Made by a program: the position numbers and the translations under genes. A stretch of 64,000 nt of DNA, from the NCBI GenBank assembly GCA_003116975.1, contig BGKB01000015.1, positions 372,001-436,000 of the forward strand, given 5' to 3'. Positions 11,392-21,036 of this stretch are shown piece by piece; the first letter of the stretch is position 1; each line of letters opens with the position of its first letter. A model generated the notes under the pieces. It did no database searches, was not told where the DNA came from, and saw only the letters and a list, made by a program, of their open reading frames with translations. Origin of the DNA: Aurantiochytrium sp. KH105 (lineage: Eukaryota; Sar; Bigyra; Thraustochytrida; Thraustochytriidae).

Positions 11392-12044
11392 AGGAGAAAA
11401 GAAAGAAAGGGAAAACAAAAATGGAGTCACGTCCGGAGCGCGCAACTTCTTGAAGCCAAACCTCGCAACTCGGCACGCCGGCGCCGCGCCGCGCCCCGCG
11501 CCACGCACGAGCGCCGCCGCCCTCGCGCAGTGGGCTGGCCCGCCCGCCGGCCCGCCGGCGGGAGAGCGCGAGCGAGCGAGATCGAGCGAGCGAGCGAGCT
11601 AGAGAGCTCCGTGGAGGAGGCGGGAGCGAGCGAGGTCGACTCTCGTCGTGACGCCGCTGCGCATCGCGCGCGCGGGCACGCAGACGCCGACGGCGGCGAG
11701 GCCGCTGCGCGCGCGTGCTGCGCAGCTGTCGAGCCGCGCGCTCCGGGACCCTCTTGCCCCCCCCCTTTCCCGCTGCACGCGACCCTGACTGTCCGTGCCT
11801 CCCTCGGCAGCCCAGGAACTGACAGCAAGAGGAGGTGGCACAGTCGAGACGAAACGGACCTCGGAAGGCCCTCCCTCCCCCTTTTTCCTGCGCGCCAAAG
11901 AGCGCCAGCAGAGTTGAGCGCAGCATACTTGAGTAAAGGAGTCGGCGTAGGCAAAGGTATAGGACCAGAGCTGTAACCTTCCCCCTCGCTTCGCCATCTT
12001 CCGCTTGCCGATCGAAGGGGAATCCCTTGCTCTGCAAGACTTCC

Positions 12045-12138
12045 CAACGACAACAACAACAACAACAACAACAAGACGAGATTGGCCATCCTGGTACCAG
12101 CCAGCCCGCCAGCCAGCCAGCCAGCCAGTCAGCCAGCC
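12045..12138. repeat. CAA and CCAG repeats in the glycosyltransferase 5' leader
   Basis: A (CAA)n tract near 12048-12074 is followed by (CCAG)n near 12099-12138, directly upstream of the ATG at 12179. The reading frame is open through them, but there is no in-frame ATG before 12179, so they are best read as untranslated leader. Confidence 0.75.
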
Positions 12139-12178
12139 AATCAAACAAATAAACAAACACCCAATCAGACACCCTAGG

Positions 12179-13831
12179 ATGAACAGGAGACTCAACCCAA
12201 ACCACCTGCGACAAGCCCGCGTCCCGACGAATAGCGGCATGGGCGCCTTTGATTACTTTGCAACGCCTGCGGACACAAGATATAACATCCCAATAAGCAA
12301 GAACGGCCAAAGCGATCAATGGTTCTCAGGAAATGGGTCCTGGGCATCTCGATTACTCTTTCGCGTCCTCATCTTTGTCGTCTTTGCAGAAACGCTCTAC
12401 ATAGTTTCAGGCCTCTTTGCCAATGAGCTGCTCTGCGACGACCTCCGGCTAGAACTTCATAATGCGCGACAAGACTATGAGCGCTCACAGCTCGTTGTCA
12501 AGACCTTGACGCTGAGCTGCAACGAATCAGAGTACGAAAGCTGTCTCCGCAGCGTTGAGTCCACGCAGCAGCGCTTTGTGCAGACCCAACTTTCCCTGGG
12601 CAAGCGCCTCGACGCCATGACGCACAAAATTGACACTTGCAAAAAGGAAAAACGTCAACTTGAAATCAAACTCAAGCAGCTCCCCGCCCCGGACGCCCTG
12701 GGCTCTGGCCAGCTCCAAGTTGGCAATGCAAATGACGAACGAGCCGTCCTGACAACCAAGGGACTCGACTCGATCGTCTCCGCAGATGAAGGCGACGATG
12801 ATAATGAACAAGACCTCGGCAACCAATTGAGCTTCCCCGGTGTGCCTGCGTCGCCATCTGTAGAGGCCGACCCAAGACCATGGCTTGTGATTGGCATTCC
12901 CACCGTGCCCCGCAAGGACAACATGGACTATTTGGGAAGAACCCTCAAGGGTCTCGCCGCAGAGCTACCGCGCCTGCGCACAGACCCATTGTTCGAGCTC
13001 GTGCGTGTCGTCGTCATGAACCACAGCCCGGGTAATCATCGCGCCTTTACAGAGGCGCGACGATATTTTGGCGACGCGGAGAGCCCGTGGGCGGGCTACT
13101 TTGACTTTGTTGACAATGTGGATCGCATCACCGAGACGCCGCAGGAAGCGCTCAAGACACAAAAGGACGCTCGACGCGCCGTCACTCGCTCAGGCGCCAA
13201 GCCGGGCAAGCCGCCCTCCAGCAAGGTCCAGCAACAGACGCGTGATGTGGCGCAACTCCTCAAGTATGTTCATGAGCAGCACCGCCCCGCGCATTATCTT
13301 TTCATGGAGGATGACTTTGTCGCTTGTCCGCGCATGCTTGATGCACTCCGCTATGCGGTCGGGCGCGTCTCGGAGACCGTCGGTGGCGACTGGCTCGCGC
13401 TACGCGCTAGTTTTGGCCTCAATGGCGTGGTTCTTCAAGGCGATGACCTCCCTGCGCTCACCGCGTACTTGGAGAAACACCAGGCCCGCCGCGAGCCGGA
13501 CCACCTCACTTCGGAATGGTACCTCGGTGAGACCCCGGAAGCGCAAGCTTATCGTAAATCGCGAACGCATGCAGCCTTCCGCTACAATCTCTTTGAGCAT
13601 ATTGGCACGGTCAGCACGCTGCGCCGCGGATCGCACAAACAAAAGTTTCCAGTGTGCTGGGCGCCCCTTACCGCACCGACAATCTTTGCGCGCGAGGCTT
13701 TCAATAAGGTCGAATGTCCGAATGCAGACGTTTGGCCCTGTGCCCCGCCTCCGGGTCAGGCTTGCGACGAGGAAATGCTCATTTGCGACACGGAACTCAC
13801 TTCGTCTGCCGCAGTCTTTGCCAAACCATGA
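12179..13831 (+). CDS. MGAT4-like (GT54) type II Golgi glycosyltransferase
   Basis: A 550-residue protein from the first in-frame ATG; a second Met 20 residues later (MGAFDYF) is also possible. A short cytoplasmic tail is followed by a signal anchor at about residues 57-82 (LLFRVLIFVVFAETLYIVSG), then a helical stem with acidic low complexity, then a catalytic region from about residue 236 (PWLVIGIPTVPR). The motif HYLFMEDDFVA (EDD at 377-379) corresponds to the metal/nucleotide-sugar binding acidic motif of MGAT4 enzymes, and LFEHIGTVSTL matches the conserved segment that follows it in that family. MGAT4 enzymes transfer N-acetylglucosamine beta-1,4 to N-glycan antennae in the Golgi. The true acceptor here is unknown. 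It is a single frame with no intron. Confidence 0.7.
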   Translation: MNRRLNPNHLRQARVPTNSGMGAFDYFATPADTRYNIPISKNGQSDQWFSGNGSWASRLLFRVLIFVVFAETLYIVSGLFANELLCDDLRLELHNARQDYERSQLVVKTLTLSCNESEYESCLRSVESTQQRFVQTQLSLGKRLDAMTHKIDTCKKEKRQLEIKLKQLPAPDALGSGQLQVGNANDERAVLTTKGLDSIVSADEGDDDNEQDLGNQLSFPGVPASPSVEADPRPWLVIGIPTVPRKDNMDYLGRTLKGLAAELPRLRTDPLFELVRVVVMNHSPGNHRAFTEARRYFGDAESPWAGYFDFVDNVDRITETPQEALKTQKDARRAVTRSGAKPGKPPSSKVQQQTRDVAQLLKYVHEQHRPAHYLFMEDDFVACPRMLDALRYAVGRVSETVGGDWLALRASFGLNGVVLQGDDLPALTAYLEKHQARREPDHLTSEWYLGETPEAQAYRKSRTHAAFRYNLFEHIGTVSTLRRGSHKQKFPVCWAPLTAPTIFAREAFNKVECPNADVWPCAPPPGQACDEEMLICDTELTSSAAVFAKP

Positions 13832-14342
13832 GGGAATGCAAACTCATGACTTTGGTAGGGGATGGGAGAAAGGCAACGAAAAGAAAATAGCGAGCGAGCG
13901 AACGAGCGAACGAGCGAGAGATGGTAAAATGGTTGCCACAGAGAAGAATGTAGGAAAGATGGAGAGAAATTGACGGACCACTTTCTTTCTCTTTTCAGAA
14001 AATCTGTCATCTTTGTATGCCTGTCTCTGTTTCGCTTCGTCAAATCTGAGTTTGTTCGATTCACGCGACTCGAGTTTGATCTCTGTAGGATCATTCCGAA
14101 GAATTCGAGCGCTCCATAATTGGCATCCATCGATCCCCAGCGCTTCCCGCCTTATCCAATCGCAAGGTATTGGATCATCCGTCAATCGTCGTTGTTAACC
14201 CCTTACAAAAATCTGTATTTCTATTACAATGGGCTTCTTTTACTTTATTTATTCATTCCCACCCATCAGCTGAGCCAAGACAGATCGGGTTTAGAAACGT
14301 TGTCGCACTCTTTTTTTTTTTTCTATTCATGCTAGGTTTTAA

Positions 14343-14346
14343 TTAA
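14343..14346. repeat. TTAA target-site duplication, left
   Basis: TTAA immediately abuts the left inverted repeat of the transposon. It is matched by TTAA at 16045-16048. Confidence 0.8.
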
Positions 14347-14362
14347 CACGGAGTTCGCGAGT
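14347..14362 (+). repeat. Left terminal inverted repeat
   Basis: CACGGAGTTCGCGAGT, identical to the reverse complement of 16029-16044. Confidence 0.9.
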
Positions 14363-14750
14363 AAAGTGCCACCTGGCCTCTCCTTGTTGCCAGAGGTTCT
14401 GGGCATCAGCCCTGTCCGGCTTTGCTTCGATCGGCGCGCGGCCGCGGCAGCGTGCGCGCCCCCCCGAGGGAGGACGCCGGCCGGAAGGGCGCGGGCGTGC
14501 GGGCCGTCTCTGCAAAGTTGCTTCGGCCCGGCAAACACCTAATCAGCAGCTAATCATCAGCAAGCATCATAGGGAACAAGCAGGCAGAACCGGGACCTGC
14601 GAGGCCCTGGGCGGGCGTGCGGGCCTTGCGGAGGCGTGGAGGGCGTGACAAGGCCATGGACGTACTGCATGGACGGGGTAGAAGAGTTGGATTAGCGCAA
14701 ATGCATCGGAATGATCTTTGTTTATCGTTACGTCTGGGGTCAGCAAGTCG

Positions 14751-15623
14751 TCAAACCTCCGACCTCTGCTTCTTGAGGGCATGCTTCATGTTGGCGAGCT
14801 TGGTCTTGAGCTGCTTGTCGTCCGGAAACGACGCCGGCTTGTCGCCTGGCATCGCGCTCCAGTCTGCCTCGGTCTGGTCCCACTTCTCGCGGAAGAAGTG
14901 GAGGGCATCCAACGTGGTCAAGGACTGCTCGAGGGCTTCTTGGAGCGTTGCGACGTAGCGCGGGTCCAGTCGGTGGCGCTTCCGCTTGGGCGCACGCTTT
15001 GCTTGCGTTATGCTTTCCGTGCTGCTTTGCGCGGTGCTTCGCGTGGAGCTTTGCGTGGTGCTTTGCATTGCTTGTCCATGGTCAGCGGATTGCCGAGCTC
15101 GTCGCATCTGTGCCCACTTGTTGATGATGGTCTTGTCCTGGAGGAACTTGCTTGGCTTCGGCCTTCGAGCGCGGTCAACGCGGCCTCAGTGGCGCCCCAT
15201 TTGCTCCGGAAATAGTCGAGGGTCTCGTCCTTTGTAAGAATCTGGTCGATAGCTTCTCGAAGGGTGACAACGTAGCGCTTGTCCATACCTCGGCCCGCTG
15301 GAGTGTCGAGAGGACGACCCTCCTTCTGAAGTCTAGAAAGACGTTGGATCTCCGTGTTGATGTCGGCTTCCCCAGGTATGTCCATCCTGAAGGGATAGCG
15401 CTTCTCCAAGCTCTCGAGAATAAGTGAAGCAGACTGTTTGGCGCCTTTGTCTCGGATACCTCGCGATCTCGCGGATGGTTGCTCGCCACGGCTCCATGTC
15501 GATCTTCTCGCCGTAGAGCTTCCCGTGTGAGGGACGGTGCGCCCAGCCTGGCTGGTTGCGGTCTGCAATGGGGATGACAAAACCCCTCGCGTCGTCGTAC
15601 TCAGGTTGGTCGCTGCGCATCAT
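14751..15623 (-). pseudogene. Broken or spliced reading frames inside the transposon, repeated helical module
   Basis: Three overlapping minus-strand frames carry protein-like sequence: about 15623-15460 (MMRSDQPEYDD, then KLYGEKIDMEPWRATIREI), 15460-15010 (DKGAKQSASLILESL, RYVVTLREAIDQIL, DYFRSKWGATEAAL) and 15107-14751 (RYVATLQEALEQSL, HFFREKWDQTEADW). The second and third share a module, RYVxTLxEAxxQxLT followed by FRxKW, so the frame changes by one or two shifts, or by introns, between two copies of one repeat. A Lys/Arg-rich linker precedes the second copy. I do not recognise the module; it could be a DNA-binding accessory domain of the element. Without a transposase domain the element probably relied on an autonomous relative. 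Confidence 0.45.
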
Positions 15624-16028
15624 CCGCACGGCAGAACCGGCGGCGGCGCCTCTTCAGCTGCCTCCATATGGCCCCGTTCCCGCGCAAGCCCGTGCGTGAA
15701 CCACGCGCCCTCTCGCAGGCCTCCCTAGGCAGCAAGGCCCGCACACCCGCGGCGGCACCGCGAGCCCGGCGCACCCCTGCGATCCCCGTCTGCTCCAGCC
15801 GTCAGGCGCGCCGCCCCTCCCCCTTCGGGCGGAGCTTCACGCGCCCGCCTGCCCATATATTACATAGGGCGCCCGGGTCTAACTTTGCAACGAGTTGACT
15901 TTGCAGACCAAGAGTGCGGCAATCGACGTTTCTCGCCGGTGGGCGAACGGTCGACCAACCGATTCGAAAAAAAAATCAAAGCCGGAGGGGTCTAGGTGCC
16001 GATTGGCCTGCTGTTTTTGGTACATTTC

Positions 16029-16044
16029 ACTCGCGAACTCCGTG
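16029..16044 (-). repeat. Right terminal inverted repeat
   Basis: Exact inverted copy of 14347-14362. Confidence 0.9.
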
Positions 16045-16048
16045 TTAA
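16045..16048. repeat. TTAA target-site duplication, right
   Basis: TTAA abuts the right inverted repeat; four bases separate it from the kinase stop codon complement at 16053-16055. Confidence 0.8.
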
Positions 16049-16052
16049 TAGC

Positions 16053-18185
16053 TCAGTTCTCTGTGCCGACAAGGATCCAATTGTCGCACAAATCCTTGGG
16101 CAAGCTCGCAGCATCGCTTGCAAAAGGAGCGGTAATATCGCCACTGCCTCCTCCTGAGGACTCGAGGTCATTCAGCGGCATGCCCGTGAATGCGGCATCA
16201 AAGTTTGAGGTGTCCGGTTTGCCATCGGATGAGGTTGAAATCGACGGTTTGAAAGGCGCGACAACCTTGCGCTGCAACAAGGCATCCCAGTCAATTCCAC
16301 GGAAAAACGGGTGCGTCCGGATCTCCATGACACCCGTTTCCCGATTTCCCAGACGCTTACGCGGGTCTCGCACCAAGAGGCCGGCGATCAGGTTGCGTGC
16401 AGGCGCAGATACCGATCGAGGGAACTCGAGCGCTGCGTTCCGAATACGATCGAAGAGCCTGCGCTTATTCCGCGAGTACCAGGGCGGCAGGCCCGTGAGC
16501 ATCTCGTGCAAGACCATGCCAAGACTCCAGAAGTCTACCGCCGTGCCATGACCAACGCGGTTCAGGATCTCTGGCGCCAAATACTCTGGGGTTCCGCAAA
16601 ACGAGGTCGCGCCCGTTGCGCCGTCCGTAATTCCCTCCTTACAAAGACCAAAGTCGATCAGTTTCACGTGGCCGTCCTTGTCAAAGAGAATGTTCTCGGG
16701 CTTGAGGTCGCGAAACATAATATGTTGCTCGTGCAAGTATTGCAAAGCCAAGACAATCTCGGCAGTCCACATGCGCGCCCAATCCTCGGGAAAGCTCTTG
16801 AACTTGCCCAGATGGTGGAAGAGCTCGCCGCCCTGCACAAACTCCAGCACCATGTACAGACGAGTTCGCGACTGAAAGGCGTAGTGCAGCTCCACGATGA
16901 AGGGATGATGTACGCGGGCCATGACACGTCGCTCCGTCTTGGTGTGTTCAATTTGCTTGCGCTTGCAAATGTTTGCTTTTTCGAGTATTTTGACGGCATA
17001 GATTTCCTTGGACTTTTTGTGGCGGGCGACCACGACCTTGCCAAAGGAGCCCTTGCCGATTACCCGCAATGACTCAAAATCCCCAGTGTTCACGCGCCGA
17101 AGTGTTTCCAGGTTGTCTTCGGCATCGTCTCCTTCTCGGGCTTTGGCCTTGAGGTCCTCCATGCGCTGCTCTTCGCGCAACTTGGCGTGCCGAAGATGGT
17201 GCGCCATACCCAGAAACCTCGCGCCAAAGGGCCCGTCCGTGAAGCGCAGGGGTTCGTTGATAGTTGTTTCATGTACAATGTGTTTTCGTTTCTGGGCCTC
17301 GCCGCCATCGAGACTGCCACCTTCTTTTTCCTCTTCTGAACGTCTACCGTCGTCAACGATGACCACATTGTGGAAGGCGTCGGCGGCCGGCATCAGAAAA
17401 CGATCGACGACTCGTGCGCCCTCGAGTCTCGGGCATGCATCAACCACGGCACGAAGCCAAGTGTCGAGCGCAGCTTGACGCGCGTTTACAAAGTCGGGGT
17501 TCATGGAGCTGCCGAGGAATTTGCGCGGCGGAAAGTGCGGCAGCTTGGCTTCACGAGGGTTGGCGGCCGCCAGTTCTTGATACAGAGCTCGGAAATCGCT
17601 GTATCTGCGGAAGATGCGCCAGGAGACCGGTCTTGCGGATGCCTCTGCAAGAGTGTCTGCATGAGCGGTCGCGCGGACGGGTAGTGCGCCCGCGCTACTG
17701 CAGCCTCCGCTACTGACGCTGCTGCTGCTGCTGCGAGAGAGTTTGCACGCAGGCTTGTGCAGCTGCTGCTGTTGCTGCTGCTTGGGGTCCACAATCTCGC
17801 GCAAAGAGAGCGCGGCTGCGCTGGCGCAAAGGTCATGCGCACCGTCTGCAGATTTTGACTCTGCGCTTCTGTTCTCAATGTGGTTTTCCTCATTCTCCCT
17901 GCGGAGCGCTCCGCTTGTCGTCGTCGATGCCGCGACTGTGGTTGTTGCTGCTGCTGCTGCTGCTGCTGCCGATGCAGATGACGAGGAAGATGACGAGGCA
18001 AGTGATGCTTCTGCATCGACTGTTTCTGTGGACGATGACCAACTCGTGCTTGGAGCGCTTTCGATCTCGCAGCAGGGCAGGGCCACATGCGTGACAGCCA
18101 CCTCGTACACGGTGTATAGCTCCTCGCTGCGCGGGTCCTGTGCGACGTGCCTACGCACGAGCTCGGCCGCGCGCCGGTGCCTCAT
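16053..18185 (-). CDS. PX-domain AGC-family serine/threonine kinase (SGK3-like)
   Basis: A 710-residue protein from the ATG complementary to 18183-18185. The N-terminus holds a PX (phosphoinositide-binding) domain in two pieces: a first strand YTVYEVAVTHV near residue 25, then a Ser/Ala/Gln-rich insertion of over 100 residues, then FRRYSDFRALYQEL near 190 and the rest of the fold. The kinase starts near residue 369 (VIGKGSFGKVVVARH) and has IYAVKIL for the ATP lysine, FRDLKPEN for the catalytic loop, DFGLCKEG, the GTPEYLAPE activation segment, and an AGC-type tail with SNFDAAFTGMP. PX plus AGC kinase is the layout of animal SGK3/CISK, which acts on endosomes. No clear C-terminal hydrophobic motif (FxxF) is seen. 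A transposon sits 4 bp past the stop, so its 3' untranslated region must begin in transposon DNA. Confidence 0.85.
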   Translation of the reverse strand: MRHRRAAELVRRHVAQDPRSEELYTVYEVAVTHVALPCCEIESAPSTSWSSSTETVDAEASLASSSSSSSASAAAAAAAATTTVAASTTTSGALRRENEENHIENRSAESKSADGAHDLCASAAALSLREIVDPKQQQQQQLHKPACKLSRSSSSSVSSGGCSSAGALPVRATAHADTLAEASARPVSWRIFRRYSDFRALYQELAAANPREAKLPHFPPRKFLGSSMNPDFVNARQAALDTWLRAVVDACPRLEGARVVDRFLMPAADAFHNVVIVDDGRRSEEEKEGGSLDGGEAQKRKHIVHETTINEPLRFTDGPFGARFLGMAHHLRHAKLREEQRMEDLKAKAREGDDAEDNLETLRRVNTGDFESLRVIGKGSFGKVVVARHKKSKEIYAVKILEKANICKRKQIEHTKTERRVMARVHHPFIVELHYAFQSRTRLYMVLEFVQGGELFHHLGKFKSFPEDWARMWTAEIVLALQYLHEQHIMFRDLKPENILFDKDGHVKLIDFGLCKEGITDGATGATSFCGTPEYLAPEILNRVGHGTAVDFWSLGMVLHEMLTGLPPWYSRNKRRLFDRIRNAALEFPRSVSAPARNLIAGLLVRDPRKRLGNRETGVMEIRTHPFFRGIDWDALLQRKVVAPFKPSISTSSDGKPDTSNFDAAFTGMPLNDLESSGGGSGDITAPFASDAASLPKDLCDNWILVGTEN

Positions 18186-18824
18186 GGTGCGTCCGTGCGT
18201 CGCTGCCCCACGATTCCGCTCGCGACGCTCACGCGGCAGCTGCTCACACTGCAGCTGCTCGCGAGGCTCGCGTTGCTCGGGCTGTGCGGGTCGCTCTTCG
18301 GCTTTGCCGCGCGTGCGTCGCCCGCCTGCGCGCCCGCCGGCGCCGCGCCAGCGCCGGTGTCGCGGCGTGGTGCCTGTGTTTGGTGATCTGCACCAGGGGC
18401 GACTGCCCCTTGTCCTCCTCCGCTCCGCCCTTGTGCTCGATCGCGGCGGCCTCGTGGTCCGCCGCGATCACGCTCGCTCGCTCGCTCCGCCTCCGACAGC
18501 GACCACCACCAGGCTGCCGCGGCCGGGAGACCACGTCCACGACCCTCGCGCTGCTGCCCACGTCGTGCCGCCGGGAAGCCCCACGCGCCGGCCACTCGGG
18601 CGCCCGCCCGGCCTCCAGGCCCGCGTGCGGCCGGGTCGACGGCGCCGCGAGCGTCCGGCTGGGCGAGGGCGCTGGCGCAGGCGGCGGCCGCGTCGCTGTC
18701 GGCAGCAGTGACGCGCGGCCGTTCTAGCTAGCTAGCTGGCTGGCTAGCTCGTATAGGACTGTGTATGCCCGCGGCTGCCTCTGCCACTGGTAGTTAGAAC
18801 GTGCGATGGCGAGCGAAAGAAACC

Positions 18825-18860
18825 TTTGCTTTGCTTTGCTTTGCTTTGCTTGGCTTTGCT
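18825..18860. repeat. (TTTGC)n pentanucleotide repeat
   Basis: Six or seven TTTGC units with one-base variants. A shorter copy of the same repeat lies at 30302-30319, upstream of PEX6. Confidence 0.8.
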
Positions 18861-19295
18861 TGGCTTTGCGGCGCAGTGCGGCGCAGTGCGGTGCAGTGCG
18901 GTGCGGGCTCGCGATGACGCTGCAGCGGGGCCCTCTGCGGCTGCTGCTGCTGCTGCTGCTCGACAAGTTGTTGTCTTTTTCCTCCCCAGGCTGTCTCTCG
19001 GTCGTGGCGAGCGGTGCGAGCGGCAGCGGCGAGCTAGCCAGCTGGGCAGCTGCAGAGCGGCGCAGCGCGCGCGAAGGAAAGAGCAGGGAGGGATGAGGAC
19101 GCGAGCGAGAAGACGACGGCGGAGGAAAATCCCGAGGCTTCACTTGGCACGAGAAACGGCGCCCGCACGACCGCTCGCACGGCTGCGGCTGTGCTGCTCG
19201 CGGATTCGGAGGAAGGCGCGCGGAGTGGGTAAGAGAACTAACTAACTCCAACAAGTCGCACGCGAGATGCGAAATGGGTTGGTTTTGCCGAGGTT

Positions 19296-19326
19296 GAATT
19301 CGAATTCGAGTTCGAATTCGGATTCC
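19296..19326. repeat. GAATTC-rich partial palindrome
   Basis: CGAATTCGAGTTCGAATTCG forms an inverted repeat with one central mismatch, inside tandem GAATTC-like hexamers. Confidence 0.6.
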
Positions 19327-20245
19327 TTGAGCGCGCACGAGCGCGGCGCGGCGCGGCGCGGCAAATGAGGCTCGTGCGGCCCTCCTGGGCGCTGCACGGG
19401 GCGCCTCCCGAGGACTCGACTCGCAGCCGGAAGAGGAGCAAGCCGCCGAGGGAGGGGGGGGGGGGGGCACGACTCGCGCGAGCAGTTTCAACCGCCCCCG
19501 CCGCGTATTCTTCGCGTGTGTCTCTCTCTCCCTCTCCGTGCAGCCACGACGAATGCAGAGTAAACTCCGTCGGCAGGCTCGGCGCCGCGACCTCGGCGCC
19601 GCCAACGCCTCCCGCGTCCGCTGCGAGGCGAGAGGCGAGGGGTCAGGCCAGCTGGGTCCCGGCGACGGCCCCCTCCTCTCTCCTTATTCGGGATCTGCGG
19701 AGAGCTCGCCACGCGGCTGCGCCACAGAAGGGGGATCAAAAGCGCCCGCGGCCCCGCGACGTCGCCGCCTCTCGCGACTGCGAGCTGCGGCTGCCGCCCG
19801 AGCGCAGAGCGCGCGCGGCTTCCTGCGCGGCTGGCGCGCGAAATGAGATGGATGGGATGGATGTGATGGATGGATGATGGGATGACGAAGACGCTGGGAC
19901 TGCGTGGGACGCCGCGCGGAGGCGAAGGACGCGACCCGCCCTAGGCGGCAAGCCCGCGCGCGAGAGAGGAGGAGCACGGACGATCGCGCCTGGTCTGGCG
20001 AAGCTAGAGCCAGGCTTGGCGCAGCTGAGGCGAGAGACAAGGATGGCGCGAGGCTCGCTTGCTCGTTCGCTCCTGTGTCGCGGATGTACGCGCGCGCGCA
20101 GATCAAAACAAAACAAAGCAAAACAAACCGCGACTGCTGCGCGCGAGGGCGCGCGGCGCGGCTTCCCGCGTCCCCGCGCACCTGTCGCGCGCTCGCTCGC
20201 CTTTCTTTGCGCGTCTGCGCTTCTGCGGCGGCGCGCGCCCTGCGT

Positions 20246-20268
20246 GATCGATCGATCTATCGATCGAC
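20246..20268. repeat. GATCGATC cluster
   Basis: Two blocks of GATCGATC are joined by CTAT. Similar clusters occur upstream of several genes at 30111, 35141, 46044, 57899 and 58666. Confidence 0.6.
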
Positions 20269-20584
20269 GGGGTCCAGAACGAGGGATTGAGAGAGACGGA
20301 AGGAACGAGAACGCCGCGCCTGAGAGCGCTTAGCTCCCGCTGCGCGCGAGAGGCCGCCGCAAGGGCTTTGCCGCGCGGCCTCGCGAGGCCGGCGCCCCGC
20401 GTCCGCGCGGAGGCGGCCTCTTCCCTCCTCGCCGCGCCGCGCCCGGCCTCGCCCAGCGCGCCCGCCTCGAGGTGCTGCTCAGCCTCGGCGCGACGCTCTG
20501 CGCCGCTGCGCCCCGATCCGCCCCGATCCGGAGCGCGCTGCGCGCTGCGCTCGCGGCGTCGCGGCGACGTGCCGCGCAGGCGGA

Positions 20585-20674
20585 GCAGGGCAGGGCAGGG
20601 CAGCGCAGCGCAGCGCAGCGCAGCGCAGCGCAGCGCAGGGCAGCGCAGGGCAGCGCAGGGCAGAGCAGGGCAGG
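20585..20674. repeat. (GCAGC/GCAGG)n pentanucleotide array
   Basis: About 18 units alternate GCAGG and GCAGC over 90 bp, the longest pentanucleotide array here. Confidence 0.85.
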
Positions 20675-21036
20675 CTTTGGTTAGCGGCTCTGGACCCGAG
20701 TTGGACTCTTCGTGTTTATGGACGGCCAATGTAATGTTCACACACACACAAACACGCACGTGAGGGCCAACGTAATGTTCACAACGCGAGTTGAGGCCGT
20801 CATGGGCCATTTGCGGTGGGACAGGCTGGGGGCCTGGGAGCAGTGGGTTGGCGAGAGGAAGGGGAAGGAAGGGAAGCAACCGGAGGTCGAGAGAGAGTAG
20901 ATTGCGTCAATCACCGTGTGTTGTCTCGACTTGTCTCACTCAGGCCCTTCCCGTCCGTTCATTGTATACCGAAAAGAGAGCAGAATTAAACTCATGGTTG
21001 ACTTCAATATTTCCTGCTCAGCAAAGTGGGTCTCGT

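Larger units (their letters stand above)
10493..12178. other. Divergent intergenic region with microsatellites
   Basis: This 1.7-kb region lies between the starts of the TMEM242-like and glycosyltransferase genes and should contain both promoters. Long open frames on both strands are compositional. A short minus-strand stretch near 11050-10930 has a somewhat protein-like translation, but it has no ATG and no recognisable continuation, so I did not call it. Repeats inside are listed separately. Confidence 0.5.
14347..16044. mobile_element. piggyBac-like TTAA-inserting DNA transposon, 1.7 kb, probably non-autonomous
   Basis: The ends carry a perfect 16-bp inverted repeat, CACGGAGTTCGCGAGT, at 14347-14362 and its exact complement at 16029-16044, with TTAA on both outer sides. 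The next dozen bases are also partly similar between ends. TTAA duplication is the hallmark of the piggyBac superfamily. No DDE/D transposase of the expected 500-600 residues is visible; the interior holds short minus-strand frames with a repeated helical module (see the pseudogene entry) and a TATA-like stretch near 15850 oriented for minus-strand transcription. The perfect repeats suggest a fairly recent insertion. The right end lies 4 bp beyond the kinase stop codon. The superfamily rests on the target site, not on a transposase match. Confidence 0.75.
18186..21036. other. 2.9-kb repeat-rich intergenic region
   Basis: This region lies between the kinase start and the 3' end of the RNF213-like gene. 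It is very GC-rich, with open frames that are only compositional. It contains TTTGC and GCAGC pentanucleotide arrays, a GAATTC-rich partial palindrome and a GATCGATC cluster. No gene or RNA was recognised. Confidence 0.5.

Noticed and set aside
11201-12319. 372-residue minus-strand frame between the TMEM242-like and MGAT4-like genes
   Set aside because: It is translated CCAG, CAA and GAAA repeats and overlaps the glycosyltransferase start. No domain or good start.
14347-16044. Retroelement origin for the TTAA-flanked element
   Set aside because: Short inverted (not direct) terminal repeats and a TTAA duplication indicate a cut-and-paste DNA transposon; no reverse transcriptase features are visible.
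17743-18711. 322-residue plus-strand frame over the kinase 5' end
   Set aside because: It is antisense to the PX domain and ends in Arg/Pro-rich composition. The kinase frame is certain.
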